Positions 16,985-25,947 of a stretch of DNA of 64,000 nt are shown one piece after another. The notes beneath the pieces are model-generated. The model ran no database searches. It worked only from the letters and a program-made list of their open reading frames with translations, and was not told where the DNA came from. The stretch spans positions 62,001 to 126,000 of the forward strand of contig CAWKCY010000020.1 of the NCBI GenBank assembly GCA_963848195.1. The letters run 5' to 3'. The stretch comes from CAVQBP01 sp963848195 (GTDB taxonomy: Bacteria > Bacteroidota > Ignavibacteria > Ignavibacteriales > Ignavibacteriaceae). Position numbers and translations under genes: made by a program. Position 1 is the first letter of the stretch. Each line of letters opens with the position of its first letter.

Positions 16985-18508
16985 TTATTTTAGACTCACC
17001 CTTTCTGGAGTTATTACATGTTCTATAATATTTTTTGAAGAAGCTTTGGAAACATTTAAAAATGTGCTCGGATATATTCCAATCCATACTATAAAAATGA
17101 ATATCGGGATTAATACCAGCATTTCTCTTGTGTTCATATCACTTAGATCATTTAACTTAGGATTTCTAACTTCACCGAAAACTACTCTCTGATACATCCA
17201 TAAAAGATATATGGCCGCGAATATTACTCCTGATGCCGCAAATATCGTGTACCACCAGCTGTCCAGAACCGCTGATTTAAATGAACCTAAGAGAATTAAA
17301 AATTCTCCAACAAACCCGTTCAATCCCGGAAGCCCTATTGATGAGAGGGAAGCAATCATTAAAAAGGTTGCAAAGATAGGAACTATCTTAGCTATCCCTC
17401 CGTATTCTGATATCTCCCTTGTATGCGTCCTTTCATAAATAATTCCTACCAAAAGGAATAAGGCTCCTGTTGATAATCCATGATTCACCATTTGTATCAC
17501 TGCCCCCTGTACCGATTCCTGAGTTAATGCAAATATCCCCAGTACAACAAATCCTAAATGGGCTACCGATGAATATGCAACTAATTTCTTCATATCTTTC
17601 TGCACCATTGCAACCAAAGCTCCGTAGATAATCCCTATTATGGCGAGGATCGAAATAAAGGGTGCAAAATGAATTGATGCCTGCGGAAATAATGGAAGAC
17701 AGAATCTTAATAAACCATAAGTTCCCATCTTCAATAATACCCCTGCAAGTATTACACTTCCTGCAGTTGGCGCCTGAACATGGGCATCCGGAAGCCATGT
17801 ATGCAAAGGAAATATCGGAACCTTAATCGCAAAACTGAATGTAAAGGCTAAGAACATCCAGTTTTGTATGTTCTGTGGAACTTCAGGTCCGATTTTATAA
17901 AGCTCGATTAAATTTGTTGAGAAATGCCCTAAAGGTCCGGAAGCATAAACTGCCAGCCAGATTATTGCCACTAACATCAATAAGCTTCCGAAAAATGTAT
18001 ATAAAAAGAATTTTACCGATGCATATATCCTGTTGTCACCACCCCAGATACCTATAATAAAATACATCGGGATCAGCATGGCTTCCCAAAAAATATAAAA
18101 GAGAAAAAGATCAAGTGATACAAATACTCCCAGCATACCCACTTCAAGCATAAGCATAAAAAATGTAAATTCTTTTACTTTCTTCTGAATGCTCGACCAG
18201 CTTGAAATTAATGTCAGCGGTGTTAAAAATGTCGTTAATAAAACTAAAAGTAATGATAAACCATCTACACCGACATTATAGCTTATATGCAAATTTTCAA
18301 TCCACTCAAATCTATGAATGAATTGAAATGAAGGATTGTTTAAATCAAAACTAAAATAAATTACCAGCGAAATTAAAAAAGTAACTATCGAAACAAATAA
18401 TCCGAAATAACGTATAAGGTTTTCTTTTTTATTTCCGAAAAATAAAAGCAATACTCCGCCAACAAGAGGAATAAGCAATAAATAACTAATTAAATGACTA
18501 TTTCCCAT
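16985..18508 (-). CDS. nuoM: NADH-quinone oxidoreductase subunit M
   Basis: This is an antiporter-like proton channel subunit of complex I with 507 residues. Markers are FWEAMLIPMYFIIGIWGG (about 137, conserved Glu of helix 5), KVPIFPLHTWLPDAHVQAP (about 228, conserved Lys and the NuoM-type HxWLPDAH) and YSSVAHLGFVVLGIF (about 312). It lies 81 bp downstream of nuoL and 6 bp upstream of the Na+/H+ antiporter. No clear Shine-Dalgarno is seen before the ATG. Confidence 0.97.
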   Translation of the reverse strand: MGNSHLISYLLLIPLVGGVLLLFFGNKKENLIRYFGLFVSIVTFLISLVIYFSFDLNNPSFQFIHRFEWIENLHISYNVGVDGLSLLLVLLTTFLTPLTLISSWSSIQKKVKEFTFFMLMLEVGMLGVFVSLDLFLFYIFWEAMLIPMYFIIGIWGGDNRIYASVKFFLYTFFGSLLMLVAIIWLAVYASGPLGHFSTNLIELYKIGPEVPQNIQNWMFLAFTFSFAIKVPIFPLHTWLPDAHVQAPTAGSVILAGVLLKMGTYGLLRFCLPLFPQASIHFAPFISILAIIGIIYGALVAMVQKDMKKLVAYSSVAHLGFVVLGIFALTQESVQGAVIQMVNHGLSTGALFLLVGIIYERTHTREISEYGGIAKIVPIFATFLMIASLSSIGLPGLNGFVGEFLILLGSFKSAVLDSWWYTIFAASGVIFAAIYLLWMYQRVVFGEVRNPKLNDLSDMNTREMLVLIPIFIFIVWIGIYPSTFLNVSKASSKNIIEHVITPERVSLK

Positions 18509-18589
18509 TTTATTTTAATAAACTAAACGAATAAAATTTCTTAATCTTGTAATTTAATTTTGCAATTTTGTAATCGTGTAATTTTATAA

Positions 18590-20536
18590 TTATCTCAAAA
18601 TAACCCAGAACAATGCAGCAAGTATTCCAAGCATCATTACAATTGCATATACCTGTGCTACTCCGGTTTGTATTTTCCTGATCTTACCTGAAATAATTCC
18701 GACTAATGAAGCCGTTCCGTTAATAAATCCATCAATAATATTATTATCTGTAAACTTCCACAAAACTTTCTCTGATCCTTTTTTTATGGGATTAACAATC
18801 GCTGCATCATAACCTTCATCTATAAAATATTTATTGAACAAAAGATTATGTACACCTTTAAATCTTTTAACGGTGTCGGTAGCTATCGAAATGTTTTTAA
18901 TATAAATATTCCTTGCTATTAAAATACCGCTGACTGCCGCAATTATGGAAATCAGCATGAAAATTATTTCTTCTGTATGTGTATGGGTTCCGTAAATAAC
19001 TATTTTTCTCTCTGCATTTTCAAAAACAGGAGCTAACCAGTTATGAAATCTGTTCCCGTTTTCTCCTGAAAATAATTCCGGGATCCCAATAAAGCCCCCT
19101 ATTGCAGATAGCACGGCCAAAGCAATTAATGGAATTGTCATTACTTTCGGTGATTCATGCGGGCTATGATGACCTGATTTGCTGCTTCCAAATCTTTCCT
19201 TCCCCTCAAAAGTAAGAAAATATAACCTGAACATATAAAAAGCGGTTAACAATGCAGTGAAAACACCGATAAACCAGTAAAAAAAACTCCCGTTTGCAAA
19301 TGAAAACCATAATATTTCATCTTTACTGAAAAAACCTGATAAAGGAGGTATGCCGGATATAGCTAAAGATGCAACTAAAAATGTTATATAAGTCTGTGGC
19401 ATATATTTTTTCAATCCCCCGTAGTGTCTTATATCCTGCTCATTATGCATAGCATGAATAATTGAACCCGCTCCCAAAAATAATAACGCTTTAAAGAATG
19501 CATGGGTCATTACATGGAAAATACCCGCACTAAATGCTCCCACACCAAGTGCTAAAAACATATAACCCAGCTGACTTATAGTTGAATATGCAAGCACCTT
19601 TTTTATATCATTCTGGACTAAACCTATTGTTGCAGCAAATAATGCAGTGAAAACTCCGATTACAGCCACAACAGTTAAGATAGCTGGCGCCGATGCAAAT
19701 ATAATTGAACACCTTGCAACCATATAAACTCCCGCTGTTACCATAGTTGCTGCATGGATTAATGCAGATACCGGGGTAGGACCTGCCATTGCATCAGGAA
19801 GCCATACAAATAATGGTATTTGTGCCGATTTACCCGTTGCTCCTATAAATAAAAACAAAGCAATTAAATTAAAAATCCCGGTGTTTATGTTAAGTATATT
19901 GGCTTTTGAAAATACTTCGTTGAAATTTAAGCTGCCGAAAGTTAAATAGATCAAAAACATTCCCAACAAAAACCCGAAATCACCTATTCTGTTAACTATG
20001 AATGCTTTCTTTGCAGCATCACCCGTAGTACCTTTTTCAAACTTTTTATCATACCAGAATCCAATAAGAAGATATGAACAAAGCCCCACTCCTTCCCAAC
20101 CTAAAAATAATAGTACAAAATTATCCGCTAGAATCAGGTTCATCATAGCAAAGATGAATAAATTTAAATATGCAAAAAACCTCCAGAAGCTTTTATCTCC
20201 ATGCATATAGCCAATAGAATATACATGGATTATAAATCCTACTCCCGTTACTATCAAAGCCATGATTAATGAAAGCTGATCTACCTGGTAAGCAAAATCA
20301 ATATGAAGGTTTCCTACATTAAGCCACGTAAAAAGATTTACTATTGTCTGCCTGTCATCGACCGGTAAGGATAATGTCTGGAAAAATGCTCCTAAAACTA
20401 TTAGGAATGATATTCCAATAGCCCCGCTTCCTATTATACCAATTACTTTTTCATTTTTAATCCGGCTTCCCAGAAGTCCATTAATTAAAAATCCTAATAG
20501 AGGCAGTACAATAGTTAAATAAATAAGATGAGTCAT
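18590..20536 (-). CDS. nuoL: NADH-quinone oxidoreductase subunit L
   Basis: This is the distal antiporter-like subunit of complex I, 648 residues, with the extra C-terminal lateral helix region expected for NuoL. Markers are GWEGVGLCSYLLIGFWY (about 147, conserved Glu), AQIPLFVWLPDAMAGPTPVS (about 240), and YSTISQLGYMFLALGVGAF (about 322). A Shine-Dalgarno CAGGAA is positioned 3-4 bases before the ATG, and the gene follows nuoK by 19 bp. Confidence 0.97.
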   Translation of the reverse strand: MTHLIYLTIVLPLLGFLINGLLGSRIKNEKVIGIIGSGAIGISFLIVLGAFFQTLSLPVDDRQTIVNLFTWLNVGNLHIDFAYQVDQLSLIMALIVTGVGFIIHVYSIGYMHGDKSFWRFFAYLNLFIFAMMNLILADNFVLLFLGWEGVGLCSYLLIGFWYDKKFEKGTTGDAAKKAFIVNRIGDFGFLLGMFLIYLTFGSLNFNEVFSKANILNINTGIFNLIALFLFIGATGKSAQIPLFVWLPDAMAGPTPVSALIHAATMVTAGVYMVARCSIIFASAPAILTVVAVIGVFTALFAATIGLVQNDIKKVLAYSTISQLGYMFLALGVGAFSAGIFHVMTHAFFKALLFLGAGSIIHAMHNEQDIRHYGGLKKYMPQTYITFLVASLAISGIPPLSGFFSKDEILWFSFANGSFFYWFIGVFTALLTAFYMFRLYFLTFEGKERFGSSKSGHHSPHESPKVMTIPLIALAVLSAIGGFIGIPELFSGENGNRFHNWLAPVFENAERKIVIYGTHTHTEEIIFMLISIIAAVSGILIARNIYIKNISIATDTVKRFKGVHNLLFNKYFIDEGYDAAIVNPIKKGSEKVLWKFTDNNIIDGFINGTASLVGIISGKIRKIQTGVAQVYAIVMMLGILAALFWVILR

Positions 20537-20555
20537 TTTTCCTGAATGATGTTAT

Positions 20556-20861
20556 TTACCATTTCAAAATATTAATTTCATCAATATTTACAGTTAATTT
20601 ATTTCTGAATAATGCAATTATAATAGCTAAGCCTACCGCTGCTTCCGCTGCTGCTACCGTCATAACAAAAAATACAAATAACTGCCCTACCGAATCTCCT
20701 AGATATGATGAAAAAGTGATAAATGTTAAATTTGCTGAATTCAACATAAGCTCAACCGACATAAAAACAATTATTGCATTCCTCCTGGTTATAACTCCGG
20801 CTACACCAACTACAAACATAAATGCACTGAGTATCAAATAATATTCTATAGGGATTGTCAT
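20556..20861 (-). CDS. nuoK: NADH-quinone oxidoreductase subunit K
   Basis: This small three-helix membrane subunit of complex I has 101 residues, the standard length. The conserved membrane Glu residues that line the proton path are seen in SVELMLNSANL (about 35) and AEAAVGLAIIIALF (about 72). The ATG lies 3 bp after the nuoJ stop codon, so translational coupling is probable. Confidence 0.96.
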   Translation of the reverse strand: MTIPIEYYLILSAFMFVVGVAGVITRRNAIIVFMSVELMLNSANLTFITFSSYLGDSVGQLFVFFVMTVAAAEAAVGLAIIIALFRNKLTVNIDEINILKW

Positions 20862-20864
20862 TTT

Positions 20865-21380
20865 TTACTCAAATTTCTTTTTTGCTAAAACTAATGCACC
20901 AATGGTCGCTGCTAATAATAAATACCCCGCCGCTTCAAATGGAAGTACATAATTTGAATATAATTCAAATCCTATTGATTCAATTGTACCTGCATGAATG
21001 CTCGCTGCAGTTTGAGCATTCATACCGAAGCTCGGTTTACTGAAAAATATCATATATGCTAACTGGAGAAATACAAGCGCAGCTACTATATAAGCAAAAA
21101 TCTTTACATTCTTATTAATTGCAAGTAATTTCTTTTCATGCTCCGGTTTCAACAGCATTATAACAAATAAGAAAAGAACCATTATTGCCCCTGCATATAC
21201 AATAACCTGTGCAACCGCAATAAATTGTGCATTCAACAGCAAATACAATCCAGCCAGAGACGCAAAATTCAAAATTAAAAATAAAGCACTAATAACCGGA
21301 TTCACTCTAGTTATCATCAACACAGCTGAAACCGCCGCAACCACCGCAAATATTATAAACAAAATTAAATCTAAAGACAT
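20865..21380 (-). CDS. nuoJ: NADH-quinone oxidoreductase subunit J
   Basis: This is a five-helix membrane subunit of complex I, 171 residues. The conserved core QVIVYAGAIMVLFLFVIMLL (about 59-78) includes the pi-bulge helix region, and the protein ends in a short cytoplasmic Lys-rich tail. It is the first nuo gene here: upstream lies asnS, not nuoA-I, so the peripheral arm and NuoA/H/I must be encoded elsewhere in the genome. Confidence 0.95.
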   Translation of the reverse strand: MSLDLILFIIFAVVAAVSAVLMITRVNPVISALFLILNFASLAGLYLLLNAQFIAVAQVIVYAGAIMVLFLFVIMLLKPEHEKKLLAINKNVKIFAYIVAALVFLQLAYMIFFSKPSFGMNAQTAASIHAGTIESIGFELYSNYVLPFEAAGYLLLAATIGALVLAKKKFE

Positions 21381-21410
21381 CTCTCACATTAATTTAAGTA
21401 CAAAACTAAA

Positions 21411-21455
21411 TCCTACCCACCACCAACCACCCACAACCAACCACCAACCTCCCCT
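21411..21455. repeat. ACC/AAC-rich low-complexity tract
   Basis: The spacer between asnS and nuoJ is a C- and A-rich tract of CCACCAACCACCCACAACC type with almost no G on the plus strand. The same kind of tract forms the first codons of the winged-helix gene at 9568-9630. It looks like a dispersed simple-sequence repeat. Confidence 0.55.
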
Positions 21456-22750
21456 CAAGGAGTATTCCTGTATATCATCCTCGGAAACGGTATCGTCTCC
21501 CTAACATGATCCAGCCCGCAAATCCACCCCACAGTTCTTTCCAGACCCAATCCAAAACCTGAATGAGGAACAGAACCATACCTCCTCAAATCAAGGTACC
21601 ATTCAAAGGCTTCCTGAGGAAGATTATGCTCTTTAATTCTCTCTAACAAAACATCTAAATTATCCTCTCTCTGGCTTCCTCCGATTATTTCACCATAACC
21701 CTCCGGTGCCAATACATCCACAGCAAGCGCTAGTTTTTCATTCTCCGGGTCTCTTTTCATATAAAATGCCTTAACTGCAGATGGATACCTGTGAACCATT
21801 ACCGGTCTGTCAAAATTTTCAGATATTACTGTTTCATCCGTTCCGCCGAAATCATTCCCGTATTCAAAATTAACACCCCCTTTTTTAAGAATTTCTACCG
21901 CTTCATCATAGGATATTCTCGGCAGAGGTCTTCTCACATTTTGCAGTTTGGTAGTATCTCTTTCCAGCACTTTTAATTCTTCAGATTTCTCTTTAAGTAC
22001 CGTTTGAACAACATACTCTAAAAATTCTTCCGCCAGATCCATATCATCATTTAAATCTGCAAATGCTACTTCCGGTTCAACCATCCAGAACTCCGTTAAA
22101 TGCCTTCTCGTTTTCGATTTCTCGGCCCGGAAAGTAGGACCAAATGTATAGACTGCACCTAATGCAAGCGCACCCGCTTCTGCATAAAGCTGACCCGATT
22201 GTGTTAAATATGCTTTCCCTAAATCAAAATACTCTGTCTCGAATAATGTTGAAGTTCCCTCAACAGCATTAGGAGTTAGAATCGGTGGATCCATCAATGT
22301 GAATCCTTTTCCATCAAAAAAATCTCTGATAGCTTTTACAATCCTATGTCTGATTTTAAGAATAGCTATCTGTTTACTTGATCTCAACCATAGATGCCTA
22401 TGATCCATTAAGAATTCAATTCCATGTTCCTTAGGAGTAATCGGGTAATCGTGGGCTTCGGATATGATTTTTAAATCAGTAGCATCTAATTCAAAACCGC
22501 CTGGTGCTCTGGGTTCTGCTTTTACTTTTCCGGTAACTTCAATTGAAGATTCCTGTCCTATCCTATCCGCTGTTTCAAAGACTTCATCACTAACATTCCC
22601 CTTAAAATAGACACATTGAAGATACCCCGTGCCGTCTCTTAAAATTAGAAATTTTATCTTACCGCTTGACCTTTTGTTGAATAGCCACCCCTTTAATGTA
22701 ATTTCCCTGCCTACATATTCAGATAGACCGCTTATTAAGATTCTCTGCAT
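21455..22750 (-). CDS. asnS: Asparagine--tRNA ligase
   Basis: This class IIb aminoacyl-tRNA synthetase has 431 residues. An N-terminal OB-fold anticodon-binding domain (about 1-110) is followed by the catalytic domain with motif 2 FRAEKSKTRRHLTEFWMVEPE core (near 208-228, given here only as the FRAEKS...HLTEFW signature) and motif 3 FGLGLERTVGWICGLDHVRE (about 399-418). The ending GLDHVRETIPFPR distinguishes AsnRS from AspRS (GLDNIRDVIAFPK type). It charges tRNA-Asn with asparagine directly. The gene lies 74 bp upstream of nuoJ on the same strand and could share its transcript. Confidence 0.96.
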   Translation of the reverse strand: MQRILISGLSEYVGREITLKGWLFNKRSSGKIKFLILRDGTGYLQCVYFKGNVSDEVFETADRIGQESSIEVTGKVKAEPRAPGGFELDATDLKIISEAHDYPITPKEHGIEFLMDHRHLWLRSSKQIAILKIRHRIVKAIRDFFDGKGFTLMDPPILTPNAVEGTSTLFETEYFDLGKAYLTQSGQLYAEAGALALGAVYTFGPTFRAEKSKTRRHLTEFWMVEPEVAFADLNDDMDLAEEFLEYVVQTVLKEKSEELKVLERDTTKLQNVRRPLPRISYDEAVEILKKGGVNFEYGNDFGGTDETVISENFDRPVMVHRYPSAVKAFYMKRDPENEKLALAVDVLAPEGYGEIIGGSQREDNLDVLLERIKEHNLPQEAFEWYLDLRRYGSVPHSGFGLGLERTVGWICGLDHVRETIPFPRMIYRNTP

Positions 22751-22877
22751 TAATCGTCTTGTTATCTTTCAAAAAATTTAATCATCAAATATATATACAG
22801 GTCTATATAAAAGCAAAGAAAATTGCCGCCAGCTTGTCAGCTTTATCCAACGGGGGATTTATCCTACAAAGGTTAAA

Positions 22878-22896
22878 ACCGGACTTTTAGTCCGGT
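22878..22896. repeat. Palindrome ACCGGAC-TTTTA-GTCCGGT
   Basis: Perfect 7-bp arms surround a 5-base loop. A near-copy with the same arms lies 30 bp further on. Confidence 0.7.
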
Positions 22897-22925
22897 GATT
22901 TTTCATAATCCCAATATTACCCCTC

Positions 22926-22941
22926 CCGGACTTCAGTCCGG
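22926..22941. repeat. Palindrome CCGGAC-TTCA-GTCCGG
   Basis: Perfect 6-bp arms with a 4-base loop; second copy of the CCGGAC-type stem in this spacer. Confidence 0.7.
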
Positions 22942-22993
22942 CCTCTCCCGATTCTATCGCCAATTCTATCGGGAATGCTAATCTTCATGTAAT

Positions 22994-23010
22994 GCGAAAC
23001 TCCGTTTCGC
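22994..23010. repeat. Palindrome GCGAAAC-TCC-GTTTCGC, copy 1
   Basis: Perfect 7-bp arms around TCC. An identical 17-base copy occurs at 31923-31939. Confidence 0.75.
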
Positions 23011-23117
23011 AAAAGAGGTATTTAGTACTAATTTCTAAAAAGAAAAGATGCCATCTTTCAAATTCTTGCATTCTATGAATAACTTAAATATTTTATCAAA
23101 CACAATTTATGCAATAA

Positions 23118-23185
23118 AACATCGTAGATGTTTAATTATTGTAGTAAATAGAAAAAACAGCAACCCGGGATCCTCGTAGAGGATC
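23118..23185. repeat. Two-stem repeat unit (AACATC and GATCCTC stems)
   Basis: The stem AACATC-GTA-GATGTT (23118-23132) is followed by a 36-base linker beginning TAATTATTGTAGTAAATAG and then the stem GATCCTC-GTA-GAGGATC (23169-23185). The same architecture is seen at 54749-54815 (linker AAATAATTGTAGAAAACAG, 35 bases) and, more loosely, at 32047-32111. The stems differ between copies but remain self-complementary. Confidence 0.65.
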
Positions 23186-23334
23186 AACAAAACCTAAATT
23201 AATATCTAACAGCCATCTGACAGCCGTCAAACCCAAGCTAACTCCGCTATAAACCCGCTTAAAAAGAATAGACCAGACTTAACCCCATCGAATGAACTCC
23301 CGCTGCCGGCAAAATAATTAATGAACTCTCATCT

Positions 23335-24090
23335 TTACTTTCCTGACTTCTCATTGTATCTTACTATCGCATTCCCAATTACCGTACTTATAGCAGCTCC
23401 TAAAAATGTATCGGAAAACCAATGATTGTCTGTATAAATCCGCTGATACATCGTTAATCCGGCTAAGCCGTATAATGCGATTGAAGCATAAGTATTTTTA
23501 ATCTTTGCAGCTAGTACCGAAGATATTGCAAAAGCTACCGCCGCATGACCTGAAGGCATAGAAATAAAATCATTATTAAAACTAAAATTGAAAAAGTCAT
23601 AAGCTCCTTTACCTGTATAAGGTCTCGCTCTTCCTAATCCTACCTTAAGGACTGTTGTAACAATCCCGGTATAAGCCAATGTTTCTAAAAACATCCTCCC
23701 CGTTTCAGCTATCTCATTATTATTAATTATTTTCCCTGTAAAATATGTTGCTCCCGATAATATTATCATATATGATGCGGTTCCGTAATACCCCCCAAAC
23801 TTACCGAGATCATCCATAGTTTTATTATGATTCTTTGCTGCGGACTCCCTGATACTATTATCAAGCAGTATTGAACCCGCTGCAACTCCAGCTATACCCC
23901 CTAAATAAATCCAGTCTTTTGTCGTGAAATCTGCAGGTGCTTTAAATAATCTAATACCATCTTTTATACCATAATTAATATCCTGGATAACAGAGGTATG
24001 TACTGTATCATCGCAATTATCCTGTCCAAAGATTTTGATATTGTAAAAAAAGATTAAAATAATAAGGCTGAAAGTAAGTCGCTTTGTCAA
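23335..24090 (-). CDS. PAP2-family phosphatase, exported
   Basis: The protein has 251 residues. A signal peptide (hydrophobic 6-20, Gly-Gln near 22) is followed by a PAP2 superfamily domain with its three catalytic motifs: KVGLGRARP (about 151-159), PSGHA (about 178-182) and the third motif with its histidine in TDNHWFSD (about 219-226). The enzyme is likely an acid phosphatase or lipid phosphatase acting outside the cytoplasm, perhaps on undecaprenyl diphosphate or lipid A. Which of these cannot be told. The start is TTG at 24090, needed to retain the signal peptide; no Shine-Dalgarno is evident. Confidence 0.87.
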   Translation of the reverse strand: MTKRLTFSLIILIFFYNIKIFGQDNCDDTVHTSVIQDINYGIKDGIRLFKAPADFTTKDWIYLGGIAGVAAGSILLDNSIRESAAKNHNKTMDDLGKFGGYYGTASYMIILSGATYFTGKIINNNEIAETGRMFLETLAYTGIVTTVLKVGLGRARPYTGKGAYDFFNFSFNNDFISMPSGHAAVAFAISSVLAAKIKNTYASIALYGLAGLTMYQRIYTDNHWFSDTFLGAAISTVIGNAIVRYNEKSGK

Positions 24091-24134
24091 GTTGTTATTT
24101 AATGATAATAATAATTCTAGTTACTCAAAAAGAT

Positions 24135-24190
24135 GTCATTCTGAACGAAACGAAGTGGAGTGCCTGTCCCGCTTTGCGGGTAACAATCTC
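24135..24190. repeat. GTCATTCTGAAC-family dispersed repeat, copy 1
   Basis: The copy starts GTCATTCTGAACGAAACGAA, contains a CCCGC-TTTG-CGGG hairpin core and ends AATCTC. It lies between the PAP2 and CDF-like genes. Part of an inverted relative (CACTTCGTTCA) occurs 33 bp further on. Confidence 0.75.
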
Positions 24191-24275
24191 AAGCCTTACA
24201 GTTTGCAGCTCCTTAAGGCATTTCACTTCGTTCAATATTATAAATAGTATAAATTTAAGTTACATGAATAATAGT

Positions 24276-24908
24276 TTATTTGTCATGACATGAACAGCTT
24301 AATTCATTATCCTTCGCTTTTTCTAACGACTCATGCCCTTCCCTAAACGAATAGTATGCAATCCCTAATGAACCAAGTATATCAAAATATCCTATTGCTG
24401 TAAACTTATATAATAAACTTGAAATCAAAAGAATGATCGATAAATTAAAACATGTTTTCGTGCAGTGAGCATCTTCTATAATTGCATCGGAATTCAGTTC
24501 TTTACCTACTTTCAATTTTGATTTCATTAAAAAATACATTGCTAATATAGAAATAATAGAGATCAAAATACCAGGCAATGCAGTTACCGGTCTGTTATTG
24601 TTAACAATATTAATAATTGACCCGGCTATTAAACCAGCCGTTAATATGTAAAAACCTATACCCGTTATTCTCAAAGCAGTACTTTCGAATTCATCTCTAT
24701 TCTCAGAAGAAGAATTTTTTATTCTTATGATCATGTGAAATATTCCGATTCCGGAAATAACTTCGACAAAACTATCTACTCCAAACCCGAATAAAGCAAG
24801 TGTTTGATCATTCAACCCGAAAAAGATAGATACAACACCTTCTGCAATATTATAAACAATGGTTACGATGCTCAATATTAAAGCACTATTAATTAGTTTC
24901 TTATCCAT
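24276..24908 (-). CDS. CDF-like cation transporter, short form
   Basis: The 210-residue protein has about six transmembrane helices. Helix 2 carries GFGVDSFVEVISG (about 41-53), corresponding to the metal-site helix of cation diffusion facilitators. A second acidic/His pair, IIEDAHCTKTC (about 143-153), occupies the position of the helix 5 metal site. The C-terminal cytoplasmic ferredoxin-like domain of classical CDF proteins is missing; the chain ends in a Cys/His-rich tail (ELSCSCHDK) that could bind metal. Export of Zn2+ or another divalent metal is a reasonable guess. Confidence 0.72.
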   Translation of the reverse strand: MDKKLINSALILSIVTIVYNIAEGVVSIFFGLNDQTLALFGFGVDSFVEVISGIGIFHMIIRIKNSSSENRDEFESTALRITGIGFYILTAGLIAGSIINIVNNNRPVTALPGILISIISILAMYFLMKSKLKVGKELNSDAIIEDAHCTKTCFNLSIILLISSLLYKFTAIGYFDILGSLGIAYYSFREGHESLEKAKDNELSCSCHDK

Positions 24909-25317
24909 TTAAATATTTTAATTGCCTGTTTAACGGAATGGTGACCAAAATGTAATTTTCATCCCGACTTTGTCGGGACAGTGCAAATCCATTAAAATCT
25001 GAGTTATCTATAAGAAAATAATGACTTTCTGAATCATCCGCACAAAGATAAACATTATACTTTGAAAAGAAATACCCATTACTTGGAAATATTTTTATAA
25101 AAAAAAGTTATACCTAATACAAAATTATTTCAACTCTTGCCCTGCTTTTTAACAAATATTATTATAGATAATAAAATAGCCTAGAAATATTCTAACTCCC
25201 GGGTTAACTTTAATGGATATGACTTATTAACCTCCAATAGGTGATATTAAACATTGAATATTTAAATTTTAATCCGTAATGATCAGTATAATTACTCTTA
25301 TTTATTGGATGGTTTAA
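24909..25317. other. Intergenic region between CDF-like gene and response regulator
   Basis: This is a 409-bp AT-rich spacer between divergent genes. Apart from the palindrome TCCCGAC-TTT-GTCGGGA at 24962-24978 I see no gene, RNA or clear regulatory signature. A degraded relative of that palindrome is present at 29722-29754. Confidence 0.55.
24962..24978. repeat. Palindrome TCCCGAC-TTT-GTCGGGA
   Basis: Perfect 7-bp arms around TTT, 54 bp upstream of the CDF-like gene start. It belongs to the class of short GC-rich stems scattered through the window's spacers. Confidence 0.7.
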
Positions 25318-25698
25318 ATGAAAAAAGAAAACGAGATCCTAATTGCCGAAGATGACTTTATAATCGCACTCGATATAAGGAAATATCTCGAAAATCTGGG
25401 TTATTTTATTTCTGACGTTGTTTCTAAAGGCGAGGATTTATTGTCTAAGGCAAGGAAAGAAAAACCTGGACTGATCATAAGCGATATAAATTTAAAAGGA
25501 GAATTGGATGGAATTGAAGCCATTGCCCGCCTTTCTGAAAAAATTTCAATTCCTTATATCTTCGTTACTGCATATGATGATTATAAAAGAATTATCGAAA
25601 TTTATAACCTGGAACCCTTAGCCTTTATTAAAAAACCAATTAACTATATTGAATTATCCGACTGCATCCATAAGTCTGATATTGGTTTTGTAAATTAG
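25318..25698 (+). CDS. Stand-alone response regulator (receiver domain)
   Basis: This is a single CheY-like receiver domain of 126 residues. The acidic pocket (Glu11, Asp12, Asp13), phospho-acceptor Asp56 (LIISDINL), Thr84 (FVTAYDD) and the conserved Lys near 105-106 (FIKKPI) are all present, so phosphorylation should work. There is no output domain and no adjacent kinase. The DINLKGELDGIEA pattern is common among receivers that pair with PAS-type hybrid kinases. GGATGG lies 5-10 bases before the ATG. Confidence 0.9.
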   Translation: MKKENEILIAEDDFIIALDIRKYLENLGYFISDVVSKGEDLLSKARKEKPGLIISDINLKGELDGIEAIARLSEKISIPYIFVTAYDDYKRIIEIYNLEPLAFIKKPINYIELSDCIHKSDIGFVN

Positions 25699-25765
25699 TT
25701 TTTCTATTAAACTGTTATTTTCATTTGTAGTTGGATTTAGAGAGGGTGTGAATGTCATTAACCAA

Positions 25766-25788
25766 TTTATCTACCGAAGGTAGATAAA
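25766..25788. repeat. Palindrome with TTTATCTACC arms
   Basis: The arms TTTATCTACC and GGTAGATAAA surround GAA. The flanks (GTGAATGTCATTAACCAA on the left, ATCCATTAGT on the right) match those of the repeats at 48460 and 48605, so this is one more member of that family with a different inner stem. Confidence 0.65.
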
Positions 25789-25874
25789 TCTATCCATTAG
25801 TTACTGGAAAAATAAGATCCTCCAACTCTTTTCTCATATTTACACAAAGCCTATTATCCAACCTATCTCTCTAG

Positions 25875-25938
25875 CAATTTAACAATTAAGCAATTAAGCA
25901 ATTAAGCAATTAAACAATTTAACAATTTAACAATTAAA
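25875..25938. repeat. Tandem 8-bp repeat, eight copies
   Basis: Eight consecutive units of consensus CAATTAAG (variants CAATTTAA and CAATTAAA) fill 64 bp directly before the end of the minus-strand hypothetical gene. The length is not a multiple of a CRISPR unit and there are no spacers. Confidence 0.8.
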
Positions 25939-25947
25939 TTTAGAATG

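Larger units (their letters stand above)
22751..23334. other. Repeat-rich intergenic region
   Basis: No credible gene lies in these 584 bp. The region contains at least six perfect or near-perfect palindromes, several listed separately, and an imperfect one at 22947-22972 (CCCGAT...ATCGGG). At 23048 the motif ATGCCATCTTT resembles the end of the 87-bp repeat family found at 33 and 54.9 kb. Confidence 0.6.

Noticed and set aside
17433..17798. 121-aa minus-strand frame with a Cys-rich start (CPCSGANCRKCNTCRG)
   Set aside because: It lies wholly inside nuoM on the same strand in another frame. The Cys pattern comes from the Ala/Gly-rich NuoM codons, and there is no ribosome-binding site.
25875..25938. 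Possible CRISPR array
   Set aside because: It is a contiguous 8-bp tandem repeat without spacers, and no cas genes are present.
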